This document shows, one piece after another, positions 35,122 to 43,870 of a stretch of DNA of 64,000 nt. The stretch lies in contig NZ_NEHW01000005.1 of NCBI RefSeq assembly GCF_002112505.1, forward strand, positions 352,759-416,758, in the 5' to 3' direction. The DNA comes from Pseudomonas sp. R28(2017). Its GTDB lineage: Bacteria > Pseudomonadota > Gammaproteobacteria > Pseudomonadales > Pseudomonadaceae. A program made the position numbers and the translations under genes. Below the pieces are notes generated by a model. That model saw only the letters and a list, made by a program, of their open reading frames with translations. It ran no database searches and was not told the DNA's origin. Positions within the stretch are counted from its first letter, which is position 1. Each line of letters opens with the position of its first letter.

Positions 35122-38001
35122 ATGCAAACCGACACAACTCGCGAGAACCCGCAGGCTTTGGCGCCGCAGGCCGCCGATTCCAACCAGGATCTGGCTGCCA
35201 CCGCTCCGGGCCAACTGCGCGTGATCAAGCGCAACGGCACTGTCGTCCCCTACACCGACGACAAGATCACCGTGGCCATCACCAAGGCGTTCCTCGCAGT
35301 TGAAGGCGGCACCGCCGCTGCCTCGTCGCGCATCCACGACACCGTCGCGCGCCTGACCGAGCAGGTCACCGCCACGTTCAAGCGTCGCATGCCATCGGGT
35401 GGCACCATCCACATCGAAGAAATCCAGGACCAGGTCGAACTGGCCCTGATGCGTGCCGGCGAGCAGAAAGTCGCCCGTGACTACGTGATCTACCGCGAAC
35501 AGCGCGCCAAGGAGCGTGCCACCCGCGTCAACACCGAGTCCGTGGTCGAGCCGCACCCGAGCATCCGCATCACCCTGGCCGACGGTAGCCTGGCGCCGCT
35601 GGACATGGCGCGCCTGAACACCATCATCAGCGAAGCCTGCGAAGGCCTGGCCGAAGTCGATGGCGACCTGATCCAGCGCGAAACCCTGAAGAACCTGTAC
35701 GACGGCGTGGCCATCAAGGACGTCAACACCGCCCTGGTGATGACCGCCCGTACCCTGGTCGAGCGTGAGCCGAACTACTCGTTCGTCACCGCCCGCCTGC
35801 TGATGGACACCCTGCGCGCCGAAGGCCTGGGCTTCCTCAACGTCGCCGACAGCGCCACCCACCACGAGATGGCCGACCTGTACGCCAAGGCCCTGCCGGC
35901 CTACGTCGCCAAAGGTATCGAGTTCGAGCTGCTGAACCCGGCGCTGGCCGACTTCGACCTGGAAAAACTGGGCAAGGCGATCAACCACGAGCGCGACCAG
36001 CAGTTCACCTACCTGGGCCTGCAGACCCTGTACGACCGTTACTTCATCCACAAGGATGGCGTGCGCTTCGAGCTGCCGCAGGTGTTCTTCATGCGTGTGG
36101 CCATGGGCCTGGCGCTGGAAGAGAAAGACAAGGAAGCCCGTGCGATCGAGTTCTACAACCTGCTCTCGTCGTTCGACTACATGGCATCGACCCCGACCCT
36201 GTTCAACGCCGGTACCCTGCGTCCGCAGCTGTCGAGCTGCTACCTGACCACCGTGCCGGACGACCTGTCGGGCATCTACCACGCGATCCACGACAACGCC
36301 ATGCTGTCGAAATTCGCCGGTGGCCTGGGCAACGACTGGACCCCTGTGCGTGCACTGGGCTCCTACATCAAGGGCACCAACGGCAAGTCCCAGGGCGTCG
36401 TACCGTTCCTGAAAGTGGTCAACGACACCGCCGTAGCCGTGAACCAGGGTGGCAAGCGCAAAGGCGCCGTGTGTGCCTACCTGGAAACCTGGCACCTGGA
36501 CATCGAAGAATTCATCGAGCTGCGCAAGAACACCGGTGATGACCGTCGTCGTACCCACGACATGAACACCGCCAACTGGATCCCTGACCTGTTCATGAAG
36601 CGCGTCTTCGATGACGGCAAGTGGACCTTGTTCTCGCCATCGGAAGTGCCTGATCTGCACGACCTGACCGGCAAGGCCTTCGAAGAGCGCTACGAGTACT
36701 ACGAAGCCCTGACCGAGTACAACAAGATCAAGGTGTTCAAGACCATCCAGGCCAAAGACCTGTGGCGCAAGATGCTGTCGATGCTGTTCGAGACCGGCCA
36801 CCCGTGGCTGACCTTCAAGGACCCGTGCAACCTGCGTTCGCCGCAGCAGCACGTGGGCGTGGTCCACAGCTCGAACCTGTGCACCGAGATCACCCTGAAC
36901 ACCAACAAGGACGAGATCGCGGTCTGCAACCTGGGCTCGATCAACCTGCCGAACCACATCGTCGACGGCAAGCTGGACACCGCCAAGCTGCAACGCACCG
37001 TGAACACCGCCGTGCGCATGCTCGACAACGTGATCGACATCAACTACTACTCGGTGCCGCAAGCGCGTAACTCGAACTTCAAGCACCGCCCGGTCGGCCT
37101 CGGCATCATGGGCTTCCAGGACGCGCTGTACCTGCAGCACATCCCGTACGGCTCCGACGCTGCCGTCGAGTTCGCCGACAAGTCGATGGAAGCGGTCAGC
37201 TACTACGCGATCCAGGCTTCCTGCGACCTGGCCGACGAGCGTGGCGCCTACGAGACCTTCCAGGGTTCGCTGTGGTCCAAGGGCATCCTGCCGCTGGATT
37301 CGCAACAGATCCTGATCGAAGCCCGTGGCCAGAAGTACATCGACGTCAACCTGGAAGAGTCGCTGGACTGGGCGCCGGTCCGTGCCCGCGTGCAGAAAGG
37401 CATTCGTAACTCGAACATCATGGCCATCGCGCCAACCGCGACCATCGCCAACATCACTGGCGTGTCGCAGTCGATCGAGCCGACCTACCAGAACCTGTAC
37501 GTGAAGTCGAACCTGTCGGGCGAGTTCACCGTGATCAACCCGTACCTGGTCCGCGACCTGAAGGCCCGTGGCCTGTGGGACTCGGTGATGATCAACGACC
37601 TGAAGTACTACGATGGTTCGGTGCAGCAGATCGAGCGTATCCCGCAAGAGCTGAAGGACCTGTACGCCACCGCGTTCGAAGTCGAGACCAAGTGGATCGT
37701 CGACGCCGCCTCCCGTCGCCAGAAGTGGATCGACCAGGCCCAGTCGCTGAACCTGTACATCGCCGGCGCCTCGGGCAAGAAGCTGGACGTGACCTACCGC
37801 ATGGCCTGGTACCGTGGTCTGAAGACCACCTACTACCTCCGTGCCCTGGCCGCGACCAGCACCGAGAAGTCGACCATCAACACCGGCAAGCTCAACGCCG
37901 TTTCCAGCGGCGGCGACAGCGCCCCGGTCCAGGCAGCGGGCCCAGCGCCAGTGCCGAAGGCCTGCGCGATCGACGAGCCGGATTGCGAAGCCTGCCAGTA
38001 A
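35122..38001 (+). CDS. nrdA: Ribonucleoside-diphosphate reductase class Ia, alpha subunit
   Basis: Makes dNDPs aerobically with NrdB. 959 aa. There are two ATP-cone domains at the N-terminus: the first at about residues 32-125 (VIKRNGTVVPYTDDKI) and a second degenerate one at about 140-230 (IRITLADGSLAPLDM), a duplication known from P. aeruginosa NrdA. Catalytic domain: the redox Cys in LSSCYLTTVPDD, the thiyl Cys in SNLCTEITLNT with the adjacent N/E, the tyrosine pair near KTTYYLRAL, and the C-terminal shuttle DCEACQ. A terminator and a REP copy separate it from nrdB. Confidence 0.97.
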   Translation: MQTDTTRENPQALAPQAADSNQDLAATAPGQLRVIKRNGTVVPYTDDKITVAITKAFLAVEGGTAAASSRIHDTVARLTEQVTATFKRRMPSGGTIHIEEIQDQVELALMRAGEQKVARDYVIYREQRAKERATRVNTESVVEPHPSIRITLADGSLAPLDMARLNTIISEACEGLAEVDGDLIQRETLKNLYDGVAIKDVNTALVMTARTLVEREPNYSFVTARLLMDTLRAEGLGFLNVADSATHHEMADLYAKALPAYVAKGIEFELLNPALADFDLEKLGKAINHERDQQFTYLGLQTLYDRYFIHKDGVRFELPQVFFMRVAMGLALEEKDKEARAIEFYNLLSSFDYMASTPTLFNAGTLRPQLSSCYLTTVPDDLSGIYHAIHDNAMLSKFAGGLGNDWTPVRALGSYIKGTNGKSQGVVPFLKVVNDTAVAVNQGGKRKGAVCAYLETWHLDIEEFIELRKNTGDDRRRTHDMNTANWIPDLFMKRVFDDGKWTLFSPSEVPDLHDLTGKAFEERYEYYEALTEYNKIKVFKTIQAKDLWRKMLSMLFETGHPWLTFKDPCNLRSPQQHVGVVHSSNLCTEITLNTNKDEIAVCNLGSINLPNHIVDGKLDTAKLQRTVNTAVRMLDNVIDINYYSVPQARNSNFKHRPVGLGIMGFQDALYLQHIPYGSDAAVEFADKSMEAVSYYAIQASCDLADERGAYETFQGSLWSKGILPLDSQQILIEARGQKYIDVNLEESLDWAPVRARVQKGIRNSNIMAIAPTATIANITGVSQSIEPTYQNLYVKSNLSGEFTVINPYLVRDLKARGLWDSVMINDLKYYDGSVQQIERIPQELKDLYATAFEVETKWIVDAASRRQKWIDQAQSLNLYIAGASGKKLDVTYRMAWYRGLKTTYYLRALAATSTEKSTINTGKLNAVSSGGDSAPVQAAGPAPVPKACAIDEPDCEACQ

Positions 38002-38010
38002 GGCTTGGCT

Positions 38011-38036
38011 GAGGCTTCCCCCGGGAAGCCTCTTTT
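38011..38036 (+). terminator. Intrinsic terminator between nrdA and nrdB
   Basis: GAGGCTTCCC-CC-GGGAAGCCTC followed by TTTT, 9 bp past the nrdA stop. A 10-bp perfect stem. It implies partial termination and possibly different NrdA and NrdB levels. Confidence 0.8.
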
Positions 38037-38054
38037 CCGTGTAGCCACACGGAA

Positions 38055-38088
38055 CCCTGTGGGAGCGGGTTTACCCGCGAAGAGGCCG
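38055..38088 (+). repeat. Single REP copy between nrdA and nrdB
   Basis: CCTGTGGGAGCGGGTTTACC followed by CGCGAAGAGGCCGG, an unpaired REP of the TTTACC loop variant. The rest of the gap to 38268 has no further recognisable element; an nrdB-specific promoter is not obvious. Confidence 0.88.
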
Positions 38089-38268
38089 GCACTGCCGCCT
38101 CCTGCCACACAGCCAAACACAACAGGCCTGGGCGCCAATACCGAGGTCAGCCCCTCACAGGGCATTCAGATTTGCGTGCACCGCTGTACCCCATCCGGGG
38201 CCAAAGCAACGCAACCAAGATCCACCGGCCATACTTCACAGATGGCCCTCAAGCAGGAGAATCTCACC

Positions 38269-39519
38269 ATGCTGAGCTGGGACGAATTCGATAAAGAAGA
38301 CGGCGAAGTCGCCGCCAAAGGCAACACCCCTGCGCAGGCCACTGCCGCCGCCACCCTCGACAAGCTCGACAGCGCCGGCGGTGCCGCCGCCCTGGAAGCC
38401 CGTGCTGCCACCGCCGCCGACTCCGAGGCGGTGAAGCGCGCCAAGGCCGCCCTCGACGCCCTCGACATCGCCGAAGGCCTGGCCGAGCTGGAAGGCTCCT
38501 CGGCCCGTGTCGCCGTTGACGAGAAGCGCATGATCAACTGCCGCGCCGACCTCAACCAGCTGGTACCGTTCAAGTACGACTGGGCCTGGCAGAAGTACCT
38601 CGACGGCTGCGCCAACCACTGGATGCCGCAAGAGGTCAACATGACCGCCGACATCGCCCTGTGGAAGAGCATGGACGGCCTGACCGAAGACGAGCGCCGC
38701 ATCGTCATGCGCAACCTCGGCTTCTTCTCCACCGCCGACTCGCTGGTTGCCAACAACCTGGCCCTGGCCGTGTACCGCCTGATCACCAACCCGGAGTGCC
38801 GCCAGTACATCCTGCGCCAGGCCTTCGAAGAGGCGATCCACACCCACGCCTACCAGTACTGCATCGAGTCGCTGGGCATGGATGAAGGCGAGATCTTCAA
38901 CATGTACCACGAGATCCCGTCGGTCGCGAAGAAAGCCGCCTGGGGCCTGAAGTACACCCGCGCCATCTCCGACCCGGAATTCAACACCGGTACCGTCGAG
39001 ACCGACAAAGAGCTGCTGCGCAACCTGATCGCCTACTACTGCGTGCTGGAAGGCATCTTCTTCTACTGCGGCTTCACCCAGATCCTGTCCATGGGCCGCC
39101 GCAACAAGATGACCGGCGTGGCCGAGCAGTTCCAGTACATCCTGCGTGACGAGTCGATGCACCTGAACTTCGGTATCGACGTGATCAACCAGATCAAGAT
39201 CGAGAACCCGCACCTGTGGGACGCGGCGATGAAGGAAGAAGCGACCCAGATGATCCTGCAAGGGACCCAGCTGGAGATCGAATACGCCCGCGACACCATG
39301 CCGCGCGGTGTACTGGGCATGAACGCAGCGATGATGGAGGACTACCTCAAGTTCATCGCCAACCGTCGCCTGACCCAGATTGGCCTGAAGGAAGAGTACC
39401 CGGGGACTACCAACCCGTTCCCATGGATGAGCGAGATCATGGACTTGAAGAAAGAAAAGAACTTCTTCGAGACGCGCGTGATCGAGTATCAGACTGGTGG
39501 TGCGTTGAGCTGGGACTGA
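38269..39519 (+). CDS. nrdB: Ribonucleoside-diphosphate reductase class Ia, beta subunit
   Basis: Diiron/tyrosyl-radical subunit partnering NrdA. 416 aa from ATG 38269 ([12 protein letters not shown]) with GCAGGAG nine bases upstream; MALKQ nine codons earlier is the alternative. The first ~70 residues are an Ala-rich charged extension, typical of Pseudomonas NrdB. Iron ligands lie in the helices with [11 protein letters not shown] and [12 protein letters not shown]. The C-terminal QTGGALSWD provides the NrdA-binding tail. A terminator lies 21 bp past the stop. Confidence 0.97.
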   Translation: MLSWDEFDKEDGEVAAKGNTPAQATAAATLDKLDSAGGAAALEARAATAADSEAVKRAKAALDALDIAEGLAELEGSSARVAVDEKRMINCRADLNQLVPFKYDWAWQKYLDGCANHWMPQEVNMTADIALWKSMDGLTEDERRIVMRNLGFFSTADSLVANNLALAVYRLITNPECRQYILRQAFEEAIHTHAYQYCIESLGMDEGEIFNMYHEIPSVAKKAAWGLKYTRAISDPEFNTGTVETDKELLRNLIAYYCVLEGIFFYCGFTQILSMGRRNKMTGVAEQFQYILRDESMHLNFGIDVINQIKIENPHLWDAAMKEEATQMILQGTQLEIEYARDTMPRGVLGMNAAMMEDYLKFIANRRLTQIGLKEEYPGTTNPFPWMSEIMDLKKEKNFFETRVIEYQTGGALSWD

Positions 39520-39540
39520 TCGTCCGCGCTGAACATCGAG

Positions 39541-39566
39541 AAGGCTGCCGAATGGCAGCCTTTTTT
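39541..39566 (+). terminator. Intrinsic terminator of nrdB
   Basis: AAGGCTGCC-GAAT-GGCAGCCTT continuing into a run of T. A perfect 9-bp stem, canonical. Confidence 0.93.
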
Positions 39567-39714
39567 ATGCGAAGTGAAAACAGGACGTGTCCTACAGCGT
39601 CCGGCATTGCCTGTGCCCGGGCATCGCGATAACGTTCTCCGGCGCTTAAGAACGCTCACATAGCGGAATCCCGTTCCCGTCAGAAACGGCTCTCCCACAT
39701 CAGGATGGCCAAGC

Positions 39715-40356
39715 ATGGACAGTGTTTATACCCCTACCCTCTTCACCCGCCACAACCGCCCCCTTCACACCCTTTGGCTCGAATCCCAGGCCTGGTTCTG
39801 CGCCCACGAACTCGGCCGGCTGAGCGCTCGCTTCTTCGACGAACACTGCATCCGCAAGCTCGACCCGGATCAGTACCGCACCGTGCAGCTGCTGCGCTAC
39901 GGGCAGTACCAGGAGGCCACGATGGTCAGCGAGTCCGGGGCCTATACCTTGCTGGCGCATCACCATGTTCCGGAGAACCGCCATCTGCGCTGGTGGCTGA
40001 CCCATGAGGTGGTGGCGGTGTTGCGTGATGGGCAGGTGGATGGGAATGCGGATTCGCCGCGGCTGGGGCGGATGTGCTGGCCCGGAGGGCGGACGGCGAC
40101 GTTGTTGTATTGGCAGAGTGAACCTTGGGTGAGGATGCGGGATATGCCGGTGGTGATGGCGGCTGAAGACGCAGAGATGGCGCCACTGGTGAAGCGCAGG
40201 ATGAACTGGCGGGAGTGTGCTCAGCGGGCACTCAGGCTACACGGGTCTAGCTGGGCTGCGCCGGTACTACAGGAGCGGGCCTGCCCCGCGAAGCAAACGA
40301 CGCGGGGCTTGGCACCGGCTTCGCCGGTGTTCGCGGGCAAGCCCGCTCCCACATGA
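39715..40356 (+). CDS. BRO-N domain protein with a REP-encoded C-terminus
   Basis: 213 aa. The N-terminal ~110 residues carry a BRO-N/phage-antirepressor-like fold (LFTRHNRPLHTLWLESQ, FCAHELGRL, ALLRYGQYQEATMVSESG), a DNA-binding domain common in viral and phage antirepressors. No partner phage genes are present, so it is a domesticated chromosomal copy; its neighbours in pseudomonads are typically nrdB and this DUF6585-type gene. The last ~30 residues (from about LQERACPAKQ to FAGKPAPT) are translated from the REP pair at 40263-40354 and are unlikely to be functional. Role unknown. Confidence 0.8.
   Translation: MDSVYTPTLFTRHNRPLHTLWLESQAWFCAHELGRLSARFFDEHCIRKLDPDQYRTVQLLRYGQYQEATMVSESGAYTLLAHHHVPENRHLRWWLTHEVVAVLRDGQVDGNADSPRLGRMCWPGGRTATLLYWQSEPWVRMRDMPVVMAAEDAEMAPLVKRRMNWRECAQRALRLHGSSWAAPVLQERACPAKQTTRGLAPASPVFAGKPAPT
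40263..40354. repeat. Degenerate REP pair inside the BRO-N gene 3' end
   Basis: The left arm CAGGAGCGGGCCTGCCCCGCG is a diverged REP; the right arm TTCGCGGGCAAGCCCGCTCC is standard. Between them lies GCACCGGCTTCGCCGGTG, itself palindromic. The pair is read through in frame by the BRO-N gene, which stops at its last base. Confidence 0.85.
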
Positions 40357-40714
40357 TTTGCGTGTCGCCTTGGGCCTGGATATGCCTGCACCGGCCTCAT
40401 CGCCGGCAAGACCAGCCCCACAAGTACTGAGAGATCCCTGAGCAAACGGGGATCCCGTGCGAGTTCATCGAAGCGTCGAACCGCCGCGAACACCGGCGCA
40501 GCCGGTGCCATTCACCCTGCCGCCTGATGTGAGCAGTGGGTCATGTATAACGCCCGGACAAGCAAAAAACCTTAGCCGTAAGACCTGTTATAGTAGTTTT
40601 TATCTCGCATAAGCACTTTTCCGTTCTTCAGCGGGCTACCGGCTCCGCATGATCGATCGCAGAGGGCGCTTTGCGTCCTTTTCCGACCGGTCCGGCGCCC
40701 CGGCAAGGCCGCTC
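40357..40714. other. 358-bp intergenic mosaic of REP fragments
   Basis: Between the convergent BRO-N and DUF6585 genes. It contains a diverged REP (GCCTCATCGCCGGCAAGACC, about 40394-40423), the 18-bp segment GCGTCGAACCGCCGCGAA (40473-40490) shared with 13824-13841, a GCACCGGC-type palindrome fragment near 40491-40512, a short minus-strand frame MRDKNYYNRSYG (40572-40610) followed by a T6 tract, and a last degenerate copy (GGCAAGGCCGCTCCTAC near 40702). No confident gene. Confidence 0.6.
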
Positions 40715-41551
40715 CTACACGGTCACCTGTGCCTGTTGGGCTTCGAGCAAGTTGTGCAGCGTGTTGAGGAACAGGTCGAAGCTGATGATGCCCGTAGCAA
40801 CGGTCGACAGCACGGTCTGGCCATTCTCGTCCTTGATCACCACCAACTCGGTCCACTGGCTCAGATCAACGTTGCGCAGGCTGCTCAGCGGGACTTTGCG
40901 GCCGTCCACTTCGAGTGCGTCGGGGGTGATGATCAATGGCTTGGTGGCGATGTTGAAGAAATCGCCGCTCATGCGCTTGCCCCACACCTGCGAGGTTTCA
41001 AGGTAGTTGAACTGCACTGCTCCGCCGCTCTCCAGCGTGGCGAACACCGCTGGCAGGCGTTCGTTCAGGTACTGCTCACGCACCTGCTCCAGGAACACGT
41101 ACAGCTTTTGCAGATGGGGATTGACCCGGCGGAAGGGTTCGCTGGCGTTGCGGCGGTACGCCAGGTTGTTGATCAGGCCGGCAATGGCGGTCTGGCCCGA
41201 GGCGAACAGGTAGAAGTCGCCCATCTCGCTGAACGGAACGTAGTCGCGCTGGTTGCCGATGATCTGGCAAATGCCTTTCTCGTACACCTCATAACGTGCA
41301 ATGCGCAGTTTTTTCTGCCACAGGGCCAGGGCGAACATCACCCCACCGAGCACCGCAAGCAGGGCAATAGTCGAGTAGAAAAGGTTCTTCGGGCCGTTGA
41401 AATTCTGGGAGCTGTCAACACTCAGGAAGCAGACGAAGGCGGCCAGACCGAGGAAAATACTGCCTAGGACGAGCATGCTGATGATCAGCGCCTTGCCGTA
41501 GCCATAGCTGCCCAGCAGCTTGCCGGTGGACGCAGGTGGGGTGGGTTGCAT
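40715..41551 (-). CDS. DUF6585 family membrane protein
   Basis: 278 aa from ATG 41551, chosen because AAGGAGG lies seven bases upstream. Two N-terminal membrane segments (about residues 22-45 and 56-80) anchor a large cytoplasmic domain (82-278) built of beta strands and helices (YEVYEKGICQIIGNQRDYVPF, LYVFLEQVREQYLNERLP, DALEVDGRKVPLSSLRNVDLS). The soluble part resembles PH-like DUF6585 domains. Function unknown. Monocistronic, between the BRO-N gene and the dgo operon. Confidence 0.75.
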   Translation of the reverse strand: MQPTPPASTGKLLGSYGYGKALIISMLVLGSIFLGLAAFVCFLSVDSSQNFNGPKNLFYSTIALLAVLGGVMFALALWQKKLRIARYEVYEKGICQIIGNQRDYVPFSEMGDFYLFASGQTAIAGLINNLAYRRNASEPFRRVNPHLQKLYVFLEQVREQYLNERLPAVFATLESGGAVQFNYLETSQVWGKRMSGDFFNIATKPLIITPDALEVDGRKVPLSSLRNVDLSQWTELVVIKDENGQTVLSTVATGIISFDLFLNTLHNLLEAQQAQVTV

Positions 41552-41649
41552 GGTGGAGCCTCCTTGCTTGGGGAAATGAAACGTCAATGTCTCTGCTGGC
41601 GATGAGACATGACTTGTTTCAATTTGTTCAGCGAAGAAGGCTGTTAAGG

Positions 41650-42441
41650 CTAATTTTTCAGCCCGAGTTCTGCCGACAGGCGCGCAGTCACGTCTTTGAT
41701 CACCGGAATCAGCTCACGCATCTTCTCTTCCGGCATGTACGGCACCGTACTCGCCACACTGATCCCCGCCACGATCCGCCGACTCGCATCGCGCACCGGG
41801 GCCGCCACACAGCGGATCGATGGCTCATTGTCTTCCAGATCGAAGGCATACCCGCCCGCTACATACTCGACCATGCGCTGCTCGAACTGCGCCCAGGTCT
41901 GCTCGGTGTGGTGCGGCCAGAACGCACTCTTGCCACCCACCGGCAGGCTGGTTTCATACAGGCGCTGCCATTCGGCCGGGGTGTCGTCGAGCATCAGCGC
42001 CTTGCCGATACCGGTGCGCGCCAGTGGCATGCGGTGGCCGACCCGCGAGCGCATTTCCGGGCCGTTGCGCCCTGGGGTCTTGTGCAGGTACAGCACTTCG
42101 TCGCCTTCGCGGATCGCCAGGTGGATGGTGTCGCCAGTCAGGGCCGACAGCTCATCAAGGTAAGGACCGGCCAGGGTCACCAGCGGCAACTCCTCGCGGG
42201 CCTGAAAGCCGAGTTCGATCAGCTTGGGGCCCAGCAGATAGCCGACCTGCGGCACCACGCGCAGGTAGCGTTCGTCCACCAGGCAACTGACCAGGCGGTG
42301 GGTGGTGCTGCGGGTGGTGCCGATGTGCCGGGCGATGTCCTTGAGGTCGCGCGCGCCAGCGGCCACGGCCTGCACCACGGCCAGGCCGCGCAGCAGGGTC
42401 TGGGTGCCGGTGGGGGCGGTTTTTGCGGGGTCTTCCTGCAT
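41650..42441 (-). CDS. IclR-family transcriptional regulator of the galactonate operon
   Basis: 263 aa. Winged helix at about residues 15-70 (QTLLRGLAVVQAVAAGARDLKDIA, recognition helix in TRSTTHRLVSCL), then the IclR effector domain with the LPLVTLAGPYLDELSALTGDT segment and the conserved AGYAFDLEDNEPSIRCVAAPV / GISVASTVPYM blocks. It is the last gene of the dgo operon, 60 bp after the transporter, so it probably autoregulates with galactonate or a KDPGal intermediate as ligand. In E. coli the dgo regulator is a GntR protein, so the regulator family differs here. Confidence 0.9.
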   Translation of the reverse strand: MQEDPAKTAPTGTQTLLRGLAVVQAVAAGARDLKDIARHIGTTRSTTHRLVSCLVDERYLRVVPQVGYLLGPKLIELGFQAREELPLVTLAGPYLDELSALTGDTIHLAIREGDEVLYLHKTPGRNGPEMRSRVGHRMPLARTGIGKALMLDDTPAEWQRLYETSLPVGGKSAFWPHHTEQTWAQFEQRMVEYVAGGYAFDLEDNEPSIRCVAAPVRDASRRIVAGISVASTVPYMPEEKMRELIPVIKDVTARLSAELGLKN

Positions 42442-42501
42442 GTGCGGCCTTTATCGTTGAGCGAGTGGGCGGGCGACATTATGTTCGCCCGCAGGGCACG
42501 C

Positions 42502-43812
42502 CTACAACTCGATGCGCTCGACCTTGCCCAACAGCAGGATGTACGACAGCGCACCGACCAGGGCCAGCGCCGCAACGTAGGTGATGGCCGGGGCGAAAGA
42601 ATCGCCGCTGGCCAGGAAGCCGATCACGATCGGGGTAACGATCGCCGACAGGTTGCCGATGAAGTTGAACACCCCGCCCGTCAACCCGAGCAAGCGCGCC
42701 GGGGCCAGGGTCGAGACCAGCGACCAGGTGATCGAAGCCAGGCCGTTGCCGAAGAACGCCAGGGCCAGGAAGGCGATCACCAACGGCGTCGAATCGACGA
42801 AATTGGCGCCGATGATCGCGGTGGAAATCAGCAGGCCGCTGATGATCGGCAGCTTGCGTGCAAAGCCCACGCTGGCGCCACGGCGGATCAGCCAGTCGGA
42901 GAAGAAGCCCGAGCACAACACGCCGACGAAGGCCGCGAGGAATGGCAGCGAGGCCAGCATCCCGGACTTGATGAAGTCCATGCCGCGGTACTTCACCAGG
43001 TAGGTCGGGAACCAGGTGAGGAAGAACCACAGCGTCGAGTTGAGGCAGAACTGGCCGAGGTAGATGCCCCACAGCTTGCGTTTGGTCAGCACGATGCCAA
43101 GGTCGGTCCAGCTGAACCTGGCCTTGACCTTGGCCTGCTCGTCCTGGATGTCCACCAGCCCGCCGCCCTCGCGGATCAGTGCGATCTCGGCGTCGTTGGC
43201 ACCCTTGAAATCGCGCGGTTCGCGATACACCGCGTACCAGATCACACCCCAGAGGATGCCCACCGCACCGGTCACGACGAACACCATGTGCCAGCCGAAC
43301 TGATGCTGCAGCCAGGCCAGCACCGGCGTCAGGAACGCCAGGCCGACGAACTGCCCGGAGGTGTAGAAGCCGATGGCAGTAGCCCGCTCGCGCTCAGGGA
43401 ACCAGGTGGTGACCACGCGGCTGTTGATCGGGTAGGCCGGCGCCTCCAGAGCGCCGACTGCCATGCGCAGCACGAACAGCGCGATGAAGCTGGCGGCAAA
43501 GCCGAGCATCACCGTGGCCAGCGACCACAGCACCAGCGCCACGGTATAGAGGATGCGCGGCGGCACCCGGTCGACCAGCCAGCCACCGGGGATCTGCATG
43601 GCGGCGTAGGTCCAGCCGAACGCCGAGAACACCAGGCCGACGTGGATCGGGTCGATGCCCAGCTCGCTAGTCAGGGCAGGCGCGGCAATCGACAGGTTGC
43701 TGCGGTCCAGGTAGTTGATCACCACGGTGATGAACAGCAGCACCATGATGAAAAAGCGCTTGCGGCTGGGCGCCACCAGGGTGGCCTGCCCGGTGAGGGT
43801 GTGCGGGAGCAT
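42502..43812 (-). CDS. dgoT: MFS transporter, D-galactonate type
   Basis: 436-aa, 12-helix major facilitator of the anion:cation symporter (ACS) family. The N-terminus has NYLDRSNLSIAAPALTSELGI, typical of hexonate/hexuronate symporters, and loop 2-3 has GGWLVDRVPPR. A polar central loop (about residues 190-235) separates the two six-helix halves. Membership of the dgo operon makes D-galactonate the likely substrate, taken up with protons; gene symbol follows from context. Confidence 0.88.
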   Translation of the reverse strand: MLPHTLTGQATLVAPSRKRFFIMVLLFITVVINYLDRSNLSIAAPALTSELGIDPIHVGLVFSAFGWTYAAMQIPGGWLVDRVPPRILYTVALVLWSLATVMLGFAASFIALFVLRMAVGALEAPAYPINSRVVTTWFPERERATAIGFYTSGQFVGLAFLTPVLAWLQHQFGWHMVFVVTGAVGILWGVIWYAVYREPRDFKGANDAEIALIREGGGLVDIQDEQAKVKARFSWTDLGIVLTKRKLWGIYLGQFCLNSTLWFFLTWFPTYLVKYRGMDFIKSGMLASLPFLAAFVGVLCSGFFSDWLIRRGASVGFARKLPIISGLLISTAIIGANFVDSTPLVIAFLALAFFGNGLASITWSLVSTLAPARLLGLTGGVFNFIGNLSAIVTPIVIGFLASGDSFAPAITYVAALALVGALSYILLLGKVERIEL

Positions 43813-43870
43813 GAGAAGTGCCTCTTGTTATGGTTATTGAGGTCGTTTCAGCGCGCTTGTCAGGGCGCCA

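Noticed and set aside
35095..37647. Minus-strand open frame of about 850 codons opposite nrdA
   Set aside because: Shadow of nrdA; composition dominated by Val/His/Gln from complementary codons and no RBS or family.
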